NCBI GenBank assembly: GCA_003022435.1
Contig: PXUA01000003.1
Location: forward strand, 124,001-188,000
DNA: 64,000 nt
Origin: Bacteroidetes bacterium SW_9_63_38
GTDB taxonomy: Bacteria; Bacteroidota; Rhodothermia; Rhodothermales; Salinibacteraceae
Direction: 5' to 3'
Below, piece after piece: positions 61,739 through 64,000 of this stretch. Numbering within the stretch: position 1 is the stretch's first letter; every line of letters begins with the position of its first letter. The position numbers were made by a program, and so were the translations under genes. The notes below the pieces were generated by a model that was not told where the DNA came from, did no database searches, and saw only the letters and a list, made by a program, of their open reading frames with translations.

Positions 61739-62458
61739 TTACTCGGCGGCGTGCGGTTTGGGATCGGGCTCGTGGCGCTCCGCGCCCCAGTCCTGATCGC
61801 CCTCCGTGGCCATGCGGTCGTCGCGCCGGTGGGTGGTGTCGAGATCCTCCATGCCTTCCTCGGCCAGCCAGTCCAGGAAGCCCTGATCCTTCACGCTGTG
61901 GAGGTTGTTTTCCTTCTTGAAGTCCCACTGCTGACCGAACTGCTTGTTTTTGTACTGGTCCAGGTATTCGAGGCGATCCTGGAGCTGCTCGGTCGGCTTG
62001 AGCAAGTCCTCCAGGTCGAACACCGCCTCGTCGCGGCTCTGGAACGTGAGGTCGTACTCCTTCGACATCACGATGGCTTCCTCGGGGCACACCTCTTCGC
62101 AGAAGCCGCAGTAGATGCAGCGGAGCATGTTGATCTCAAACCAGTCCGGCTCCCGCTCCTTCACGTTGTCCACCTCCTTCGACTGCATGGAGATGGCCAG
62201 CGGCGGACAGGCCCGCGCACAGAGGTTGCAGGAGACGCAGCGCGGTCGGCCTTCTTCCTCCACCAGCACCGGCCGGCCCCGGTAGCTGTCGGGCGGGTAC
62301 CACTGCTCCTCCGGGTACTCGAACGTGTAAGTGGGCTCGTCGACGATCTTGCTGAACGAGAAGCCCAGGCCCTTGAACAGCTCCGGAAAGTAGAGGCTTT
62401 CCCAGAAGTTGAGCTCCCGTTCGTTCTCTTTCTTCGTGTTTTCGGGGGTGCCAGGCAT
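61739..62458 (-). CDS. nuoI: NADH-quinone oxidoreductase subunit I
   Basis: A 239-residue iron-sulfur subunit of respiratory complex I. Two classic 4Fe-4S motifs are seen: CVSCNLCARACPP and CIYCGFCEEVCPE, each C-x2-C-x2-C-x3-C-P, with PDWFEINMLRC between them, which is the NuoI signature. The N-terminal helix region (LYFPELFKGLGFSFSKI) matches NuoI. The C-terminal 60 residues (EEGMEDLDTTHRRDDRMATE and on) are an extension rich in Asp/Glu/Arg beyond the usual length. The gene stands apart from other nuo genes, a split arrangement known in some Bacteroidota-related lineages. Confidence 0.94.
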   Translation of the reverse strand: MPGTPENTKKENERELNFWESLYFPELFKGLGFSFSKIVDEPTYTFEYPEEQWYPPDSYRGRPVLVEEEGRPRCVSCNLCARACPPLAISMQSKEVDNVKEREPDWFEINMLRCIYCGFCEEVCPEEAIVMSKEYDLTFQSRDEAVFDLEDLLKPTEQLQDRLEYLDQYKNKQFGQQWDFKKENNLHSVKDQGFLDWLAEEGMEDLDTTHRRDDRMATEGDQDWGAERHEPDPKPHAAE

Positions 62459-62763
62459 AAGCGTACAGGTTGGTGAACGAGTGACCGCAGGGCGGCCCGA
62501 CCTCGGGCGTGTATATACGCAGTGGTCCAAAAGGATTCCCGCCCCGGCAACGCGGTCCGTCAAGAGCCCGTCCACTCCCGACAACCGCTGGATGATGCTG
62601 GGGTGTCGAACGAGAACGGCGCACGAGCCGACCGTCACTCGACGTGCCGAACTGCGTGGGAGTGTGGGAGAGGAAAGGCGTTGTGCAGTGACGCATGGAC
62701 CAGGGGGGATGCTCATTTCGTCATCCCCAATTCGAAACTCGAAATCCGAAAATCGCCACGGGT
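62459..62763. other. Gap between yqgE and nuoI with two tracts
   Basis: No gene seen. 62655-62673 has GTGGGAGTGTGGGAG and 62722-62760 has CCAATTCGAAACTCGAAATC, which follows the minus-strand yqgE stop. The nuoI promoter must be here. Confidence 0.6.
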
Positions 62764-63330
62764 TCAGTTCATGCGCGGGTCGTCGGGGAAGTTGGCAAGG
62801 ATGGCGTACTCCCCGCCCATGCGCCGCAGGACCGCTCGCCAGAGGTCGTCGGGCTCGGTGGTGAAGATGAGATCCGAGGCGCTGGGGGCCGTGATCCAGG
62901 CCTCGTCGTCAAGCTCGGCCTCCAACTGGCCGGGGCCCCAGCCGGCATACCCCAGGAAAAAGCGGAGGTCGTCCGCGGATGCATCGCCGCCCTTCGCAAT
63001 CTGCTGGACGGTGTCGAAGTTGCCGCCCCAGGTGACGCCGTCGGGCAGCGAGATGCCGCCGGGAATGTCGTCGGGCCGGGTGTGGAGGTAGTGCAGGGTT
63101 TCGCGCTGCACGGGGCCGCCGAGGTAGAGGGGCGGGTCGTACGCAACAAAGTCCTCCAGGGCGTCGCCGAGCGTCAGGTCGAGCTCACGGTTCAGCGTAA
63201 GGCCGAACGTCCCCTCGCCCGGGGTGTGCTCGCACAGCAGAATCACCGTGCGGCGAAAATTGGGGTCCTGCATCATGGGAGCGGAAATCAGCAGCGTGCC
63301 GGGGGACAGGTCCACCTCGGAGTTGGGCAT
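62764..63330 (-). CDS. YqgE/AlgH family protein
   Basis: A 188-residue protein of the UPF0301 (YqgE/AlgH) family, of unknown biochemical role; in Pseudomonas AlgH influences alginate regulation. The family pattern is present: [80 protein letters not shown] and the closing [23 protein letters not shown] 63330 gives the normal start. Confidence 0.92.
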   Translation of the reverse strand: MPNSEVDLSPGTLLISAPMMQDPNFRRTVILLCEHTPGEGTFGLTLNRELDLTLGDALEDFVAYDPPLYLGGPVQRETLHYLHTRPDDIPGGISLPDGVTWGGNFDTVQQIAKGGDASADDLRFFLGYAGWGPGQLEAELDDEAWITAPSASDLIFTTEPDDLWRAVLRRMGGEYAILANFPDDPRMN

Positions 63331-63764
63331 GAGGACGAGAGAGGTCGTGAAGAGAGGCGAGAGGACTTTTAGAGACTGTTTTGGTTTCAAACGTTGCTCT
63401 CGTGGGCACGACGTGACGAGTACAGAACGGTCCCCTCCAACTTGTTTTTTCTTATCCGCCCCGACCCTCTCCACGTGTAAAGGAAAACCGGTATGTCGAA
63501 CAACCACCACCCAACAATCAGAACAGTCTCTTAGTCCAGAGCAGGGTGCAACTGATCCCCCGGACCTGTGGTTCAGTCGGCCGACAATCGCATGGCAGAG
63601 CACGTTCGAGAAAGCAGGAGGCGCTTCTGCCGTTCATCGATCCATTTGCCCGAAATAAATGGACGCCGTGCTCTACCGCTTTCCTGTACTCATCAGGAAG
63701 CAAGAGGCAGTCGCCGTGGCATGTATCCCACAGTGCGGAGACGACGATTGGGACCAGCGGACCG
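63331..63764. other. 430-base gap with a repeat shared with 60.9 kb
   Basis: No gene seen. 63616-63719 resembles 60880-61002: GGAGGCGCTTCTGCCGTTCA, then TCGAT, a TGGACGCCGTGCTCTACCGC block, and GCAAGAGGCAGTCGCCG. Read on the minus strand, both copies give a similar peptide with GDCLLL and SMN-x2-SAS, so they may be pieces of an old gene or a non-coding repeat. Confidence 0.5.
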
Positions 63765-64000
63765 TTACCCCAAGAACCGCCGGGTCCAGGCATTCAACTC
63801 GTCGAAGCCGAGGAGGGCGGCCCCGCCGAGGTAGACGGTTGCATAGGCGGCCGTGACGAGCGGGGCGACGAGGAGGACGTCCCAGGCCGGCAGTAGGTGC
63901 CACAGGACGAGGGCCGGGAGGAGAGCGACGACGGCCACGCCCGTCATGCGAGTAATTGCAGCCCACGGCACCGAGGCGTCCGGCAACGTCGGACGGAGGG
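63765..64000 (-). CDS. C-terminal end of a probable polysaccharide flippase (partial)
   Basis: The frame runs in from the window edge and ends at 63765. The visible 77 or so residues contain two hydrophobic helices (GVAVVALLPALVLWHLL and VLLVAPLVTAAYATVYLGGA) and end in FDELNAWTRRFLG, the typical C-terminus of oligosaccharide flippases/polysaccharide biosynthesis proteins of the MATE-like MVF type. The start is outside the window. The assignment rests mainly on the terminal pattern and helix spacing. Confidence 0.5.
   Translation of the reverse strand, partial: LRPTLPDASVPWAAITRMTGVAVVALLPALVLWHLLPAWDVLLVAPLVTAAYATVYLGGAALLGFDELNAWTRRFLG

Overview
This window is chromosomal DNA from a high-GC bacterium, most likely a halophilic or halotolerant member of the Rhodothermota (the Salinibacter/Longibacter/Salisaeta side of the old Bacteroidetes). 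The evidence is the gene repertoire (DUF4783 protein, MutS2, Rho with a long acidic insert, TreY/TreZ/MalQ, unlinked NuoI, tandem PH-domain proteins), Bacteroidota-like Cys-Asp-Ser-Gly lipoproteins, and very acidic proteins throughout (SMC, Rho, UvrA), as expected of salt adaptation. This is inference from protein families; no rRNA gene is present.

Layout. 1-9.7 kb: the 3' end of mutS2, a D-2-hydroxyacid dehydrogenase, a DUF4783 protein, a giant membrane histidine kinase, a secreted-protein remnant, a Ste24-type protease, and a UPF0175/PIN toxin-antitoxin pair whose toxin is frameshifted. 9.6-17.4 kb: treY, treZ and malQ, the route from alpha-glucan to trehalose, interrupted by a deleted nucleoside phosphorylase and a methyltransferase. 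17.7-24.2 kb: two coupled PH-domain membrane proteins, idi, a 2Fe-2S ferredoxin, uppP and recJ. 24.2-34.8 kb: rho behind a 780-base leader region, an AI-2E family transporter, a HAD phosphatase, an OmpA-type lipoprotein, a Nudix hydrolase, a repeat-rich gap, a SulP transporter, a DUF2459 protein and a DinB-like protein. 34.8-46.5 kb: a lipoprotein, a small PHA-system protein, an M14 peptidase, an Uma2 nuclease-fold protein, a broken four-helix-bundle gene, uvrA, a Fic protein and a PQQ-type sugar dehydrogenase. 46.7-64 kb: smc, a shortened sulfide:quinone oxidoreductase-like flavoprotein, a broken MscS-type channel, rtcB with an 18-base homopolymer, an LMW phosphatase, a Spo0M homologue, an Lrp/AsnC regulator, tRNA-Val(CAC), an anti-sigma-like protein, holA, a second DinB-like protein, nuoI, yqgE and the end of a probable flippase.

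Most genes stand alone or in pairs and are unrelated in function. Trehalose synthesis is the only multi-gene pathway present, and it is split over two transcription units. DNA repair is well represented (mutS2, recJ, uvrA, holA, smc).

The most unusual content lies between genes. One family of about 103-base elements has perfect terminal inverted repeats and TA duplications (MITE-A, three copies, one of which supplies the mutS2 stop codon). A second family of about 176-250 bases has IS5-like ends (MITE-B, three copies, one inside a broken gene). There are also several families of degenerate 7-10-base-period tracts that repeatedly begin on or just after stop codons. Genes decaying in different ways (PIN toxin, nucleoside phosphorylase, four-helix bundle, MscS channel, secreted protein) suggest ongoing reduction of accessory functions.
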